A DNA stretch of 64,000 bases from Lathyrus oleraceus (GCF_024323335.1 NC_066581.1:35234699-35298698), one strand, 5' to 3'; counted from the first letter of the stretch, positions 1 to 11,703 are shown. Program-made: numbers and translations. The notes: generated by a model not told the origin, from the sequence alone.

Positions 1-305
1 TTGACTGATCCTTCAGCTGGAGAGGTTAATGAACCCAGTGGACCGGGGCCTACTCCGATCCTACTTGTCAACTCCGATCAGCAACCCGTCCATGATGACC
101 AGGAGGATCAGTTCCCCTTGCTTCAGGAAGACTTTGGAATGAGTCATGGTATGGACCCTATGTTTCGGAGACTAGAAGAGAGGTTGAAGGCAGTGGAAGG
201 ACAGAATCCTCTGGGAGTAGACATTGCTGACTTGGGATTGATCCCAGGCGTGAGGGTGCCACCGAAATTCAAGGTCCCGATATTCGACAAATACAGCGGC
301 ACCTC
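1..305 (+). pseudogene. Ty3/gypsy gag fragment (Tat/Ogre-like)
   Basis: An open frame beginning with TTG at the window edge encodes an acidic leader and then the block RRLEERLKAVEG, followed by a PPKFKVPIFDKY segment. The same two blocks, in the same order, occur in the gag of the intact Ogre at 46964 (KLLEERMLAIEG then PRKFKVLAFTKY). This is therefore the N-terminal part of a related capsid polyprotein. The coding match stops at about position 305, where sequence of another element on the opposite strand begins, so the gene is truncated by a rearrangement. The left end lies outside the window. Confidence 0.7.
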
Positions 306-2798
306 TCTTTCGTCCTGCTTGCGGCGCTGAAAGCGTCTCCATTGAGTTCTCGACATGGGGTTCTTCCCCAAATAATTTTCAGAGACATGAGTCCTTTTCT
401 CAGACTTGAACTCACGCCTGTAGTTGATTGCTAAACCTCATCTGGTAGCAGTAACACCTTGTGGGGTTTCTTGTTTTCCCTGAGGCTTGATCCAGGTGCC
501 TCTAGGAGCGTTTGCCGACGGTACGAAGCTCCTAGGCCTCGCCTGTGCATTTTCCACAGCCTTCTTTGGGACTCTTTCATTCTGGCGCTCTCTATTCAGC
601 CCATTTCTTTTGCTTTTATCCAATTGTAGCTTCTGGAAATTTTCAGCAGCTACTTTGTCGGTGACAGCACCACACCTAGGGCATAAGCAGACTTTTGAAC
701 CCTTATTCTTACAGCGATACAGGAAATCTACCAAATCTTCATCAGCCCTTGGGTAGACTTCAGCTATGTCGACATCTGGGCTTTCACCAGTTTGCTCTAG
801 CATGTCGGCCTGATCATATTCAGTGATCTCGACCATGTTGATCTCGACTGGCTCCACAAATAGAGCTTCCTCTTGGTGGAGAGGGTCAGCGTCGATCTTC
901 ATTATACGGCCAGCGAATTTCAGCATGCCTTCTTGAATTGCTTTCTGAACCAGATCCCTGAAAAGATAACAATTAGAGGTATTATGACCAAGATAATTAT
1001 GATACTTACAAAATCCTCTTTTCTGTCTTTGTTCTAATGGTGGTATTTTAGTACCAGGTGGCACCACCATTTGACCATCTTTAACTAACAAATAAAAAAT
1101 TTCCTCACACTTTGTCACATCAAATGTATAAGTTTTTGAAGGGAATTTTGGATTGTTTTCGACAGGATTTTTCCCTTGTGCAGAAAGTAATAATCGACAC
1201 TCATAAGCAGATCCTGGCTTTAACTCAGCCACGTCAATTTCTAATTCAGTCGATGAGGCATAATCAGCCTCATATATTGGATCTGTCGCGTCATAGTCGA
1301 CGAACGCTACTTTTCTTTCTTAGCCTTATTGTGTCTAACCTTTTCTAACCTTAGCCGTTCGAGATGTCTAACTCTATCAGCCAATTGTGACATACTCTTT
1401 ACAAAAGTTGGGTCTATTTTCTTCCTAATGGAATAATCTACTCCCCCCAGCAACCATTTGAACAAGTTCATATTCTGGTACTTGCGTAAAGCACCTGGCC
1501 TTTAATGATCTGAATCTATTCAGATAATCGTCAATACTCTCAGCGAACCTTCTCTTAATACTAGACAATTCTGCCAAACTAATTTTGCAGTGTCCTTCGT
1601 AAAACTGTTCATGGAACTTCTTTTCTAACTTGGCCCACGAATCAATCGAACTTGGGGCCAAAGAAGTGAACCATGTGAAGGCAGCCTTAGTCAGAGAGGA
1701 AGGAAAGTTTTTTACTCTCAAACACTCATTATGAGCTAAATCTCCTGACTCCGTTAGATACCTGGCAATATGCTCTATTGTCGACTCACCAGATTCTCCC
1801 TCAAACTTAGTATATTTAGGCACTTTCATTCCTCTAGGTGCCTCGGTTTGGAGAATAAATTCAGCCAATGGGGAAGGATATAGTGGCCTTTGCAATGTGG
1901 CACTCATACCATTCCTAGCCATAATCCTTTCGACACTAGTTGTCAAATTATTTTCTACTGCTAAGTCTTCTTGTCGATGTTGATCGACAATTTGATCAGC
2001 ATCTTGGTGTCGGTTAACCAATACCATCTGGTTACGTCCTGCTACTCCTGATTCAACGCCGTGATTTTGTTGGGGTCTAAGGATTTGTCCCTCGTGGACT
2101 GTCTCATCTTCTGCTGCCCCTATCTCCATTTGAACAGGAATGGTTTGTGTGACCACTTGTGCCATCTGTCGAGCCGGTGCCCCCAGGAAGTTACACAAGC
2201 GTGTCAATTGATTAGCCACCTGCCTATTTATTTCAACAGATTCCTGTATCACAGGATTAAAAACTGTACCCATTTGATTAGTTAACATATTAACCAACTC
2301 ATGGTTACTATCATCCATTTGCTGCCTCAACACCGCTATTGAAGTGTTCGACAGTGGCATGGTTCTATTCTGAGTATTATTCCTATTCTGAACATTGCCC
2401 CCTTGCGCTGATCCTTGCAAGGAGGGATTCGTATTTTGAGCGTTGTCTGAAAACAATGCTGCACTTGATGTTGACTGATATCCTGGCATTAAGGAATACG
2501 ACATTCCATAAAGAAGGTATGTGGTGCCAAAGCGAGGCACATAAGGTCTGAACGTCGTTATCGTTGATCCTAAACCTCCCGGTGGAGGTAAAGGAATTGA
2601 TGCTCCAACCGCACCCGTAGTCGACACCGTTGAGGTTGCACTTGTCATCGGAGGCAAAGTTGCAACCTGTGAGATTATTGTTTCCGTAGTGGATAAAGTC
2701 CCTTGTGGCACTTCATTTGTATTGGAGTTTGACATTTTCACAGTTTCTTGTGGCCTACTATATAGTTTGCCACTTCTAAGTTTCATGCAATTGCGCAA
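306..2798 (-). pseudogene. Ty3/gypsy gag polyprotein, broken
   Basis: The frame opens with MKLRSG near the N-terminus (start at 2798), then a long low-complexity Ser/Thr/Gln-rich region, then a retrotransposon gag domain at roughly residues 320-450 (conserved FTWFTSLAPSSIDSWAKLEK and FHEQFYEGHCKISLAEL). Frameshifts lie at about 1425 and 1260, after which the original frame resumes (438-1232) with a modified zinc knuckle CKYHNYLGHNTSNC. An in-frame stop at 438 follows, and then a basic segment SRTQWRRFQRRK typical of the gag-protease linker. The gene ends at the junction near 306. Family membership follows from gag and knuckle; the exact lineage is not resolved. Confidence 0.7.
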
Positions 2799-2833
2799 CT
2801 ACACTAGCACTCGTCCCGCCGAGTGTGCCATTT

Positions 2834-3803
2834 TGTTTACTGTGGAAATTGGTAAACAACCGTTGGTCCTCCCTAGGCCTTAAAACTAAGGGTTACTTGC
2901 AGGATCGACCAGTTGATCCTAAGACATGTGCTTGTGTGATAGGGTGATTTATTCAATTCGACAGACAATTGACTTTGTGAGAAACAGCTTCTGACAAAGT
3001 ATTGAACAAGCACAGGTTTTTTCCACACGAAATGATAATGATGCTATAGCCTATGGGTAACTCGTGACCGACATCACTACAACATTCAAAAGACGTACAC
3101 GACGAACACACTTTTGGTGAATTCTATTATCGTAATAGAATCAGTGTCGAAAGCGTAGACAACAACGTAAAATGATAACTCAAACGTAAATGAAATTAAA
3201 ATAAAGTGTTCAACGGGAACAATTGAAAAATAAGGAAGTTGCATTGAAATAAATGTGGTGATTCACGTACATAGCACTCTTAAAAACTCTTGCTTCCTCG
3301 CGCTGGGAATGAGAAGTTTTTTACAAGTGATTTTGGTACAAAGTGAACACACCGAGTCCTCTATGGGATCTCCTATTTATAATAAACTAAAGAAATTGCC
3401 TACAGGCAAAACTAAAAATAACAGACGTCGTGCCACACGATCTACAAACTGCTCCATACACGATCTACAAACTTCTCCATAATCTGGCGCTTATTCTCCC
3501 TGTAACTGCTAGTCATTTTGAAGTTCAAACTTCTCCCGCTCAAGTATTTAGGTCGACACCGTCTCCTATGTGTTTGACACAACAAAGAATCTCTTAAGTC
3601 CCAATCTTCAGTTCAGTCGACAGAATGGATTTCGACCAACATGATTCTTCTGTCGGTTGCATTTTCTAGTAACTTGTGGTTTTCTTAGCTCTTGTTTACC
3701 TTGGGCTTTCAAACCTCCCCTTGGTGAGGTATAATCCTTAAATGTATAAGGCACTTTCATTGATTACGCCTTCAACATGTCCTATCAATTTCTTGTAGTA
3801 ACA
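2834..3803 (-). repeat. LTR of the truncated Ty3/gypsy element
   Basis: On the minus strand the segment starts TGTTACTACAAG at 3803 and ends in AGTAAACA at 2834. Three bases later comes TGGCACACTCGGCGGGAC, a candidate tRNA primer-binding site, followed by the gag gene. The boundaries come from the TG...CA termini and this candidate site; the second LTR needed to confirm them is missing. Short ORFs here look like chance. Confidence 0.5.
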
Positions 3804-3990
3804 AGGCGCCATATCAATTACCGCTTACCCTTAAACTTTAAGCGGAGGCGTCAATTGGATTGGCTACAACACATGGCTGCCAATCCAATTGGCACCCATG
3901 TGTTATTTGGAAGAGGAGGCGCCAATTGGTCTGATGTCTCAGTGTAATGTGAAATTTTTTTGTTATAAATAAATGTGTTGTGTGATTCAT
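3804..3990. repeat. MULE-A left terminal inverted repeat (truncated)
   Basis: It contains inverted copies of the 12-base motif GGCGCCAATTGG and its close variants, in the order also found inverted at 13800-13930. The terminal TTACCCAAATAACCCAG seen at the right end is missing here, so roughly 80 bases were lost. Confidence 0.7.
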
Positions 3991-4022
3991 TTTTCCACGT
4001 CTCATTTCGTCATATTGCAAAG

Positions 4023-4247
4023 ATGTTTGGTGTTCGCCATCGTTATGGATAAATGATTTATTCGAGAGACAAGCCTCTGATGTTGATGCTCTTCTGGAAC
4101 ATCTGTAGTTTCGATCAACTGAAGAGGGAGTTGGTTCGTTGGTTAGATGGAAAAATACCAAAAGGGGAAAATTTAGAAGTATTGAGAGACTCGATAGTAT
4201 ATTTGGTTAGGTGCGAGTCAAAACTGATAAGGATGCTAGGGAAATGA
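4023..4247 (+). pseudogene. Small third ORF of the MULE (conserved, unknown)
   Basis: The ATG at 4023 opens a frame of about 75 codons with a stop at 4050 that interrupts it after nine codons. The conserved part holds YSRDK, LFWNIC, QLKREL, WLDG and LEVLRDS. The same blocks appear in MULE-C at 32241-32486 on the opposite strand, in the same position relative to the transposase gene and the terminal repeat. I recognise no known domain. It converges with the transposase gene (minus strand, ending at 4389). Conservation between two diverged copies suggests that it was once a coding gene rather than a chance ORF; both copies are now damaged. Confidence 0.5.
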
Positions 4248-4388
4248 TGTTTGGACGAGATGACATCAGTTTGTTTGTTGTAATTCGATAGTATATGTTG
4301 TAGTGATGTTTGTTGTTAACCTTGTTGTAACAAAAAGATAATGATATATAAAAATCCAAGGTTACAAAAATCCAATGTTACAAAAAAA

Positions 4389-4635
4389 TTATGATGCAGA
4401 TGTTACTCCTAGATTGGGACATTTGTTCTTATTGTGTCCTGGTTGACGACATATACTACATAATCTTATCATTTTATCAGTCGTATCCATTTGTGTTCTA
4501 ATACACGTGTTGTTTGACCGTCCTTTTTTCTTTCTTCGCATCTCATCGTTGTGCCAAACTATGTCACCTTCATATGGAGACCAATATTCCTCCATTGGTA
4601 GCACTAAGAAGCTTTTGTTATACACATTCATGATG
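4389..4635 (-). pseudogene. MULE transposase C-terminus with zinc knuckle (part 2 of 2)
   Basis: It begins in frame with the fragment at 12735-12905, from which the copia insertion separates it. Visible are MNVYNKSFLVLPMEEYW, a basic MRRKKKGR stretch and the CCHC knuckle CSICRQPGHNKNKC near the end, which is the usual C-terminal architecture of MuDR-type plant transposases. Removing the insertion and one TSD copy restores the reading KAIT-IMNVYN, matching KAIIIMNVYN in MULE-C. About 140 bases between the stop and the small ORF at 4023-4247 show nothing else. Confidence 0.75.
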
Positions 4636-4640
4636 GTAAT

Positions 4641-5599
4641 TGAAATTCTGGTATCAGATATGAGATGTTGAAGGTAATGTCACGACACTAATATCTGAAC
4701 AATACAAACAGGATAAAAGATAAAGAACAGTAATGCAAGAGACACAAGCAATTGTTAACCCAGTTCGGTGCAAACTCACCTACGTTTGGGGGCTACCAAG
4801 CCAGGAGGGAAATCCACTAAACAGAATCAGTTCAAAGACTCTTAGTAAACAACTTCAAGTTACAGTCTTTTCACCTAATCTCTACCTGTGTGACTTCTAC
4901 CTAAGAACTCTTAGATATGAGATCCTACTCACTCTCCCTCAATCACAGGAGTGATATAAAACAAGAATTACAATGAAAAGAAGACACTCTTCAAAGACAC
5001 ATACTTGATCTTGCTTAAAAGCTTCAATCAAGTAAACACACACTCGTGCTTCAAAGCTTAGAGTGGACAAATTACAACTCAAAAATCAGTCCAATTCAAT
5101 CATTTATGGATGAATGAATGGCTTACAATACACATGACCACACAAGACTAAAACCCTTATTCTCTCTCAATATTTCGTTCGTTATTTCTTGTGTATAAAA
5201 CCAGATATTCCATGCCCTATTTATAGAATTGTTTGGCTGGGCTTGGATATCATAAAACCCTAAAACTATTTTCCATTCATATCTTCTCATGACAGCTGAT
5301 TATATCTTGTTGGAAAATAAGTCAATCTGGTTTTAACTACGGATTGAAGGCGCGTTTAATCATCTCTTCAATCATACATAGATTAGCATAAAAAATGCAA
5401 TCACACAATACATAACATTCAGACTGAATGTTCTGTATACAGATGTCATGACATCGGGTCTGACATCTCAGTAAAATCCTACATATTCACATTTTAAACA
5501 TCTTGCAGGTACATGTTATCTTATGTCAAGACAACACTTGTGACAACTTGTGAACACTCTAGGTTTTACCAAAATTGCTGCTAACACATAGAACCAACA
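4641..5599 (-). repeat. Copia 3' LTR
   Basis: TGAAATTCTG...GAACCAACA on the plus strand, 959 bp, paired with 11771-12729. The copies differ by scattered substitutions and have the same length. A TSD copy, GTAAT, precedes it at 4636-4640. Confidence 0.93.
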
Positions 5600-5611
5600 A
5601 ACTCCCCCTTT
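5600..5611 (-). other. Copia polypurine tract
   Basis: On the minus strand, CCAAAGGGGGAGTT lies directly against the 3' LTR start (TGTTGGTTC), the expected position of the plus-strand primer. Confidence 0.75.
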
Positions 5612-6206
5612 GGCAAATTTTGGCTAAAACATACATCAGACAATTTGTTCACAAGAGTAAAAAAAACATATCAGCAGTTTAGCAGCAGAAGTAATAAACC
5701 ACACATTTACTAGCTATAATAGCAACTAGTAAGCACATATTAAACACATTTATGTGCTTCTTCTCCTTTTCAGTCTGTTCAACACAGACATCTCCTTCAA
5801 CAACGCCTGTAACATACATCATCCCATCTGACATCTCCTTCAACATCACATATACTATACAAAACATCCTTTTCAACATCATAACTACTTCATAGCACAT
5901 ATTAACTGTAGCTCTCCTTTAGCTACTTAGCTACTTGTCCCCCTTTTTAGTCAAAATAGACCAAAGAGACAAAATAAGTGTCTATTAGTCAGAGAGAATG
6001 TCACATAGAATGTTAAAACATATTGTCAGGTGTTACAAAACCACAAATATACACAGCTAAATAAGCTGAGATAAAATCCAGAGACATCAAAGAGAACCCA
6101 AAAAATACATCAAGCATCAAAACAAGACTGCCAAAAAAAAACCATCAAAACAAGAACATCCAAAACAACACATCATCATAAAAGGGGGAACAATCTTCAC
6201 CAAAAC

Positions 6207-7740
6207 TCAGTCAGAGGAGTTAGCATCTTCATCAGCTTCAGATCTAGAACTGCCACTTGATTTATCTTTAGATTCAGACCTCTCACTAGAGGTGTGGGCT
6301 TCTGTTTCCTTGGCTTGACCAACATTTTCTCTATCACCTTGCTCCAAGCTATTAATCATAATCTCTAAAGCTTCTTTCCTGGCTTTAGCTACCCTTATCC
6401 CAATCTCCAATTCCTTACAAGTCTCTTTCAGTTCAGCAATCAGACCACCTTGAGAGGCTGGCTTCTTTACAGCAGATGTCATGACAATGTCATTGACATG
6501 ACTGCCTTCAAATAATTTGTAATGAACTTACAATGGAGGTTTTCTTCTACTAGGGATATCACTTGTGCTCAGAATTCCAGGTTGCTGGCTCAGGATTATC
6601 CCACAAATTATTGAGGGAAAAGCTATGGGCAGCTTCACTGCATTTGTAGAAGCATGTTTGACAATTTGTTCAAACATGAATCTACCATAATCGAAATTAA
6701 CCTTGGTTCCAATAGCAAATATGAGCCTTCCAAGAGCATGTGAGATTGTAGAGATGTGATTTGTTGGTACCCAGTTTGCTGACCCTATCTTGTGCAAGAT
6801 AGCATATTTCACAGTTAGTTTTCCAGCAGAGAGATGCTTCTTGCTTGGCTACTCCTTGACATGTCCAGCAGTTATTTCCCTATAGACCTCATTGTCGGTG
6901 GCCTCTAGTTCACCAGAACCTTCTGTTCCTCTTCCTAGGAACTTATTAATCACAGTTGGAGAGAACTTCACACACTTTCCTCTAACAAACACCTTACAAA
7001 ACTTTTTGATGTTCTTATCAGCAATGTCCTCAGGGATGTTCACCACAAATTATTTAACAAGACCTTCAAAACACTGAGATAACCCACTAACAGTTTTCAA
7101 TAATCCAGCAGACTTAATCAGGTCCATGACCTCCTTAACCTCCACAACATCCTTTCCCAGTTCTCTTTCCACAGCCACTCTCCTTTGGATTACAAATTTC
7201 CACTTTTCTGCACCATCTTCAAGATGGAAGGAAATGTTATCCAAGTGTACAGCAGCAACCTTTGCAGGGAATTTTCTAACAGTTGACTTTTTGACAGGAG
7301 AGATGTCAGGGACATCGTCTTCAACATCTTCCTCTGAATCAGAACTTTCTCTTACTTTTCTCTTCTTTACCTCCACTTTACTCCAAGACTTTGAAGGGCC
7401 TACAGCAGTAACCTTCTTACCAGTTTTGGTTGTCATCATCTCAGCCACAGACCTACCCTTTCTGGTCTTCATCCTCTTAGCAACACTTGGCTTCAAGTGA
7501 TGAAGCAAGCTATCATCTTCATCATCTAAGCTCTCATCTTCCAAGTCAATCACCTTCTTAGCAGAGTCATGCTTCTTAGACTGAGAAGCATCTACAGATT
7601 TCTTACAAGGCAAGGTTTTCCCTAAAGAGCATAATCCTTCAGTAGCTATATCTTTTTCAGACCTAGATGACTCATCATCTTTCTCATTGTAAGGTTCAAC
7701 CTCTGGAGAGGGGTCCCTTCTCGATAGAGGAGTCGAAACT
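6207..7740 (-). pseudogene. Envelope-like ORF of the Sirevirus-like copia element
   Basis: Four open segments on the minus strand lie in one and the same frame, separated only by single stop codons at 7050, 6849 and 6528, giving a protein of about 510 residues. The N-terminal half is acidic and Ser/Lys-rich (DLEDESLDDEDDS, then KKRKVRESSDSEEDVEDD, a likely nuclear-type basic/acidic patch). The middle holds NFDYGRFMFEQIVKHA and KLPIAFPSIICGI, a block I associate with the envelope-like/plant-transposon proteins of legume Sireviruses. The C-terminus is a predicted coiled coil (LIAELKETCKELEIGIRVAK) and an acidic Ser tail. The upstream end is lost at the inversion breakpoint near 7740-7780. Its function is unknown; the name is by position and similarity. 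Confidence 0.6.
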
Positions 7741-8660
7741 CCCTTTATTGAGTGTCCTTCATTAAGGATCCTTGTGTCCAAGATTGAGCCTAGGAATGTC
7801 AAGAAGGCCTTGACTGATGAGTTCTGGATCAATGCCATGCAGGAAGAGTTAGGCCAATTCAAGAGAAATGAAGTATGGGAACTGGTTCCAAGACCTGAAG
7901 GAATAAATGTCATTGGAACAAAGTGGGTGTACAAGAATAAATATGATGAACAAGGGGTGGTTAATAAAAATAAAGCAAGATTAGTAGCACAAGGATACAC
8001 TCAAGTTGAAGGAGTTGACTTTGATGAAACATTTGCCCCTGTAGCTCGCCTTGAGTCCATTAGACTACTGCTTGGAGTGGCATGTATTCTGAAGTTTAAA
8101 CTGTTCCAAATGGATGTGAAAAGTGCCTTCTTGAATGGCTACTTAAATGAGGAAGTATATGTTGAACAACCTAAAGGATTTACATATCCAAATCTTCCAA
8201 AGCGTGTGTACAAGTTGAGGAAAGCCCTCTATGGTTTGAAACAAGCTCCTAGGGCTTGGTATGATAGACTCACAATGTTCCTCACTAACAATGGATATAG
8301 GAAGGGAGGCATTGACAAGACCCTATTTGTTAAGAATGAAGGAGGAAAACTCATGGTGGCTCAAATATATGTGGATGATATTGTGTTTGGTGGGATGTCA
8401 GATCAGATGGTCGAACATTTTGTTAAACAAATGCAGTCTGAATTTGAAATGAGCCTTGTTGGAGAGCTGACCTATTTTCTTGGGCTACAAGTCAAGCAGA
8501 TGGAAGATTCTATCTTTCTATCTTAAAGCAAATATGCCAAAAACATTGTTAAGAAGTTTGGCATGGAGAATGCAAGTCATAAAAGGACACCTGCTCCTAC
8601 ACATCTGAAAGTCTCCAAAGATGAAAATGGTGTTAGTGTAGCTAAAGGAGAGTTGCAGTT
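7741..8660 (+). pseudogene. Copia reverse transcriptase, inverted relative to its element
   Basis: The open frame 7774-8526 shows the Ty1/copia RT start (FWINAMQEELGQFKRNEVWELV), KWVYKNKYDEQG, RLVAQGYTQVEGVDFDETFAPVAR, FQMDVKSAFLNGYL, ALYGLKQAPRAWYDR and the catalytic box YVDDIVFG. A stop (TAA) at 8524 breaks it, and the frame continues with KYAKNIVKKFGM to about 8640. RNase H is missing. Gag-integrase and the envelope-like ORF on either side are on the minus strand, so this block is flipped. At its end it runs directly into a copy of the element's 3' region. Confidence 0.9.
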
Positions 8661-8882
8661 AATATGTGCTATGAAGTAGCTATGATGTTGAAAAGGATGT
8701 TTTATGTAGTACAAGTGATGTTGAAGGAGATGTCAGATGGGGTGATGTATGTTACAGGTGTTGTTGAAGGAGATGTCTGTGTTGAACAGACTGAAAAGGA
8801 GAAGAAGCACATAAATGTGTTTAATATGTGCTTACTAGTTGCTATTGTAGCTAGTAAATGTGTGGTTTATTACTTCTGTTGT
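8661..8882 (+). repeat. Inverted copy of the copia 3' region
   Basis: This segment is the reverse complement of 5680-5905, with about 95% visible identity. It joins the inverted RT block at AGCTAAAGGAGAG (8641-8653), a sequence also present upstream of the other copy, and joins the integrase gene at CAGAAGTAATAAACC. Both joints show short shared sequence, consistent with template switching or end-joining. The apparent ORFs of about 73 codons in both copies are probably not genes. Confidence 0.8.
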
Positions 8883-11703
8883 TTGTTGAGTAGCCCAGAA
8901 ATATTCCTTCATCACTCTTGGGATCCATCTTCCTTCTTTGTTCACGATGAGTCAAGATACAACACTTACTACCAAACACATGGAAGTATTTGACTGTAGG
9001 TCTTCTCCCTTTCCAGACTTCATATAAAGTAGTAGGAGTCCCTTTCTTCAAAGTTACTCTGTTGTGAACATAGCAGGTTGTGTTCATAGCTTCAGCCCAG
9101 AAGTGGTAGGGCAATTTCTTAGCATGAATCATAGCTCTGGCTGATTCTTGGAGGGTTTTATTTTTCCTTTCTACCACACCATTTTGCTGAGGAGTAATGG
9201 GAGATGAGAACTCATGACTAATTCCTTATGATGCACAGAATCCAGCAAATTTGCTGTTCTCAAATTCCTTCCTATGATCACTTCTGATTTTGATAACCTG
9301 ACTTTCTTTTTCTCTTTGAAGTCTTAGACAAATATCTTTGAAGACTTCAAATACATCAGATTTTTCTCTTATAAAATTGACCCAGGTGTATCTGGAGAAG
9401 TCATCCACCACTACATAAGCATACTTCTTCCCACCAAGGCTTTCCACCTGCATGGGTCCCATCAAGTCCATATGGAGAAGTTCCAGCACTCTGGAAGTGG
9501 TGTCATGTCTGAGCTTCTGATGTGACATCTTTGTCTGTTTTCCAATCTGACACTCCCCACAAACTCTTCCTTCTTTAATATTCAAGTTTGAAATTCCTCT
9601 GACAGCTTCCTCAGATATAATCATCTTCATTCCTTTAAGATGTAGATGGCCCAATCTTTGATGCCATATCTTCACTTGTTCTTCTTTGGCTAGAGTACAC
9701 ATTGATGAATAACCAGTTTCTTGAGAACTCCATATATAGCAGTTGTCCTTAGACCTGACTCCTTTCATGATCACTTCATTTTCTTTATTAGTAATCATAC
9801 ATTCAGTTTTTGTGAAGTTTACAGTAAGACCTTGGTCACATAGTTGACTGATGCTTATTAGGTTTGCAGTCAGTCCCTTAACAAGTAGGACATTGTCAAG
9901 GTTAGGGACTCCATGGCAGTTTAGCTTACCAATCCCTTTGATTTAACCCTTTGCTCCATCACCAAAGGTTACATAGCTGGTGGCATGAGGATGAAGGTCA
10001 GTTAGCAGGTTTTTGTTTCCAGTCATGTGTCTGGAGCACCCACTATCAAAATACCAGTCTTCTTTGGCTGAAACTCTAAAGGAAGTGTGAGCTATCAGGT
10101 TTGTAACACCAGTCCTATGAACCCATTGTTTTCTGTTGACAGGTATGTGATGTTTGGGTCTAGGTTGATGATGAGAAGGACTAGGGTAGCCATGCAACTT
10201 ATAGTAGAATGGTTTTATGTGGCTAAATTTTCCACAGTAATGACATCTCCATCTTTGATGTTTCCCTTTATGTTGTCTTACTTTATGATGTTGTGACATC
10301 TTTGGTTTGCTACAAATGTGACTGCACTCAGGTTTGGATTCATTGAACCCAATGCCAGACTTGTCTCCTGCCATTTCTCCAGTCTGGAGAATTTTGTCTA
10401 AGGTGTCAGATCCATTGTTTAGCATTCTGACATACTTTGTCATCTCATCCAGTTTGGAATTCAAGAACACTGCTTCAGTCTTCAACTTAGAGATGGTTTC
10501 CAAGTGTTCTGCCTTCTCATTCTCCAGTTGTGTTATCACTTTCTTCTGACTTTCAACTTGTTGACATACTTCTTCACTTTTGTGACACAAATTTCTGTAG
10601 GTAATGGCTAACTCATTAAAGGTTACTTCATCATCACTTGAGTCTTCATCAGAACCCCATCTTCCAGTCAAGGCAGTCACAAGATTTGCAGACTCTTCTG
10701 TTTCACTTTCATCAGACCAAGTAGCAGCAAGACTCTTCTTCTGTTTCTTGAGGTAGGTTCCACATTCAGCTCTAATGTGTCCATACCCATCACATTCATG
10801 GCATTGAACTCCTTTTCCTTCTTTGGACTTTTCATCATATCTTGTTCTTCTTCCAACATTATTGGACTTACTGATGTCAGATGAGATGTTCTTGACATTA
10901 GACTTCGACCATACATCCATCTTTTTTAGAAGTTTGTTGAACTGTCTTCTCAGTAATGCTACATCATTTGCCAAATCTTCATCAGTATCTTGACCACTTT
11001 CTTCCTCTTTCTCTTCAGTGTTTGATATGAAGGCTATGCTTTTGACTTTCTTTTCAGATCCATCACACATTCCCATCTCAATTTTTTGGAGGGATCCAAT
11101 TAGCTAATCAACTCTCATATTGGAAATGTCTTGAGACTCTTATATGGCTGTCACTTTCATGGCAAATCTCTTAGGAAGTGACCTGAGTATTTTCCTCACT
11201 AGTTTTTCATCTGATATCTTCTCACCCAAGGCTCCTGAGGCATTAGAAATTTCAAGGATATTCATATGAAATTCATGAATATTTTCATCTTCTTTCATCC
11301 TCAAATTTTCAAACTTGGTAGTGAGCAGCTGTAGTCTAGACATCTTCACTCTAGAGGTGCCTTCATGAGTGGTTTTGAGAATGTTCCAAGCATCTTTAGC
11401 CACCTCACTGTTGTTTACCAATCTGAAGATGTTCTTATCTACTCCATTGAATATAGCATTCAATGTTTTAGAGTTCCCAAGGGCTAGATCATCCTCCTCC
11501 TTGGTCCATTATTCCTCATCTTTCTTCTCAATTGTAGCTTCTCCTTCCTTAGTGATAACTGGATGTTCCCAGCCTGTTAAAACAGCCTTCCAAGCCTTAT
11601 TATCCAAAGATTTTAGGAAGGCTACCATTCGAGGTTTCCAGTAGTCATAGTTGGATCCATCCAGAACAGGTGGTCTGTGAACAGATCCTCAGTCTCTATC
11701 CAT
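8883..11703 (-). pseudogene. Copia gag-protease-integrase polyprotein
   Basis: A single reading frame runs from the ATG at 11703 to the inversion breakpoint near 8883, broken only by stop codons (about 11691, 11515, 11140, 11104, 9943 and 9226) and, as far as I can see, by no frameshifts. In order: gag with YDYWKPRMVAFL and KMSRLQLLTTKFENLRM; the knuckle CHECDGYGHIRAEC near residue 300; a coiled-coil linker; protease FDSGCSRHMTG; integrase zinc site HQRLGHLH...CGECQIGK; then catalytic positions D in HMDLMGP, D in IRSDHRKEFEN and E in NGVVERKNKTLQE. Integrase loses its C-terminus at GYSTNNRS. In several places the stop replaces a residue that is probably Glu. Confidence 0.9.

Larger units (their letters stand above)
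306..3803 (-). mobile_element. Truncated Ty3/gypsy element (5' LTR plus gag)
   Basis: On the minus strand this reads LTR (3803 to 2834), a short leader, then gag to about 306, where it is cut off against a plus-strand gag fragment. Protease, reverse transcriptase and the 3' LTR are absent. The element ends at 3803 inside the terminal repeat region of MULE-A, which suggests that it inserted there; the other target-site copy is lost with the 3' half. Confidence 0.65.

Noticed and set aside
487..756. Plus-strand ORF rich in Leu, Phe and Ser with membrane-like character
   Set aside because: It is antisense to gag of the minus-strand Ty3 element.
5679..5900. A 73-codon conserved protein repeated at 8664-8880
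   Set aside because: The two frames are copies of one non-coding 3' region, so similarity is by duplication, not by selection.
7126..7500. Plus-strand 124-codon ORF
   Set aside because: It is antisense to the envelope-like ORF and Ser/Thr-rich only because that ORF is Glu/Asp/Lys-rich.
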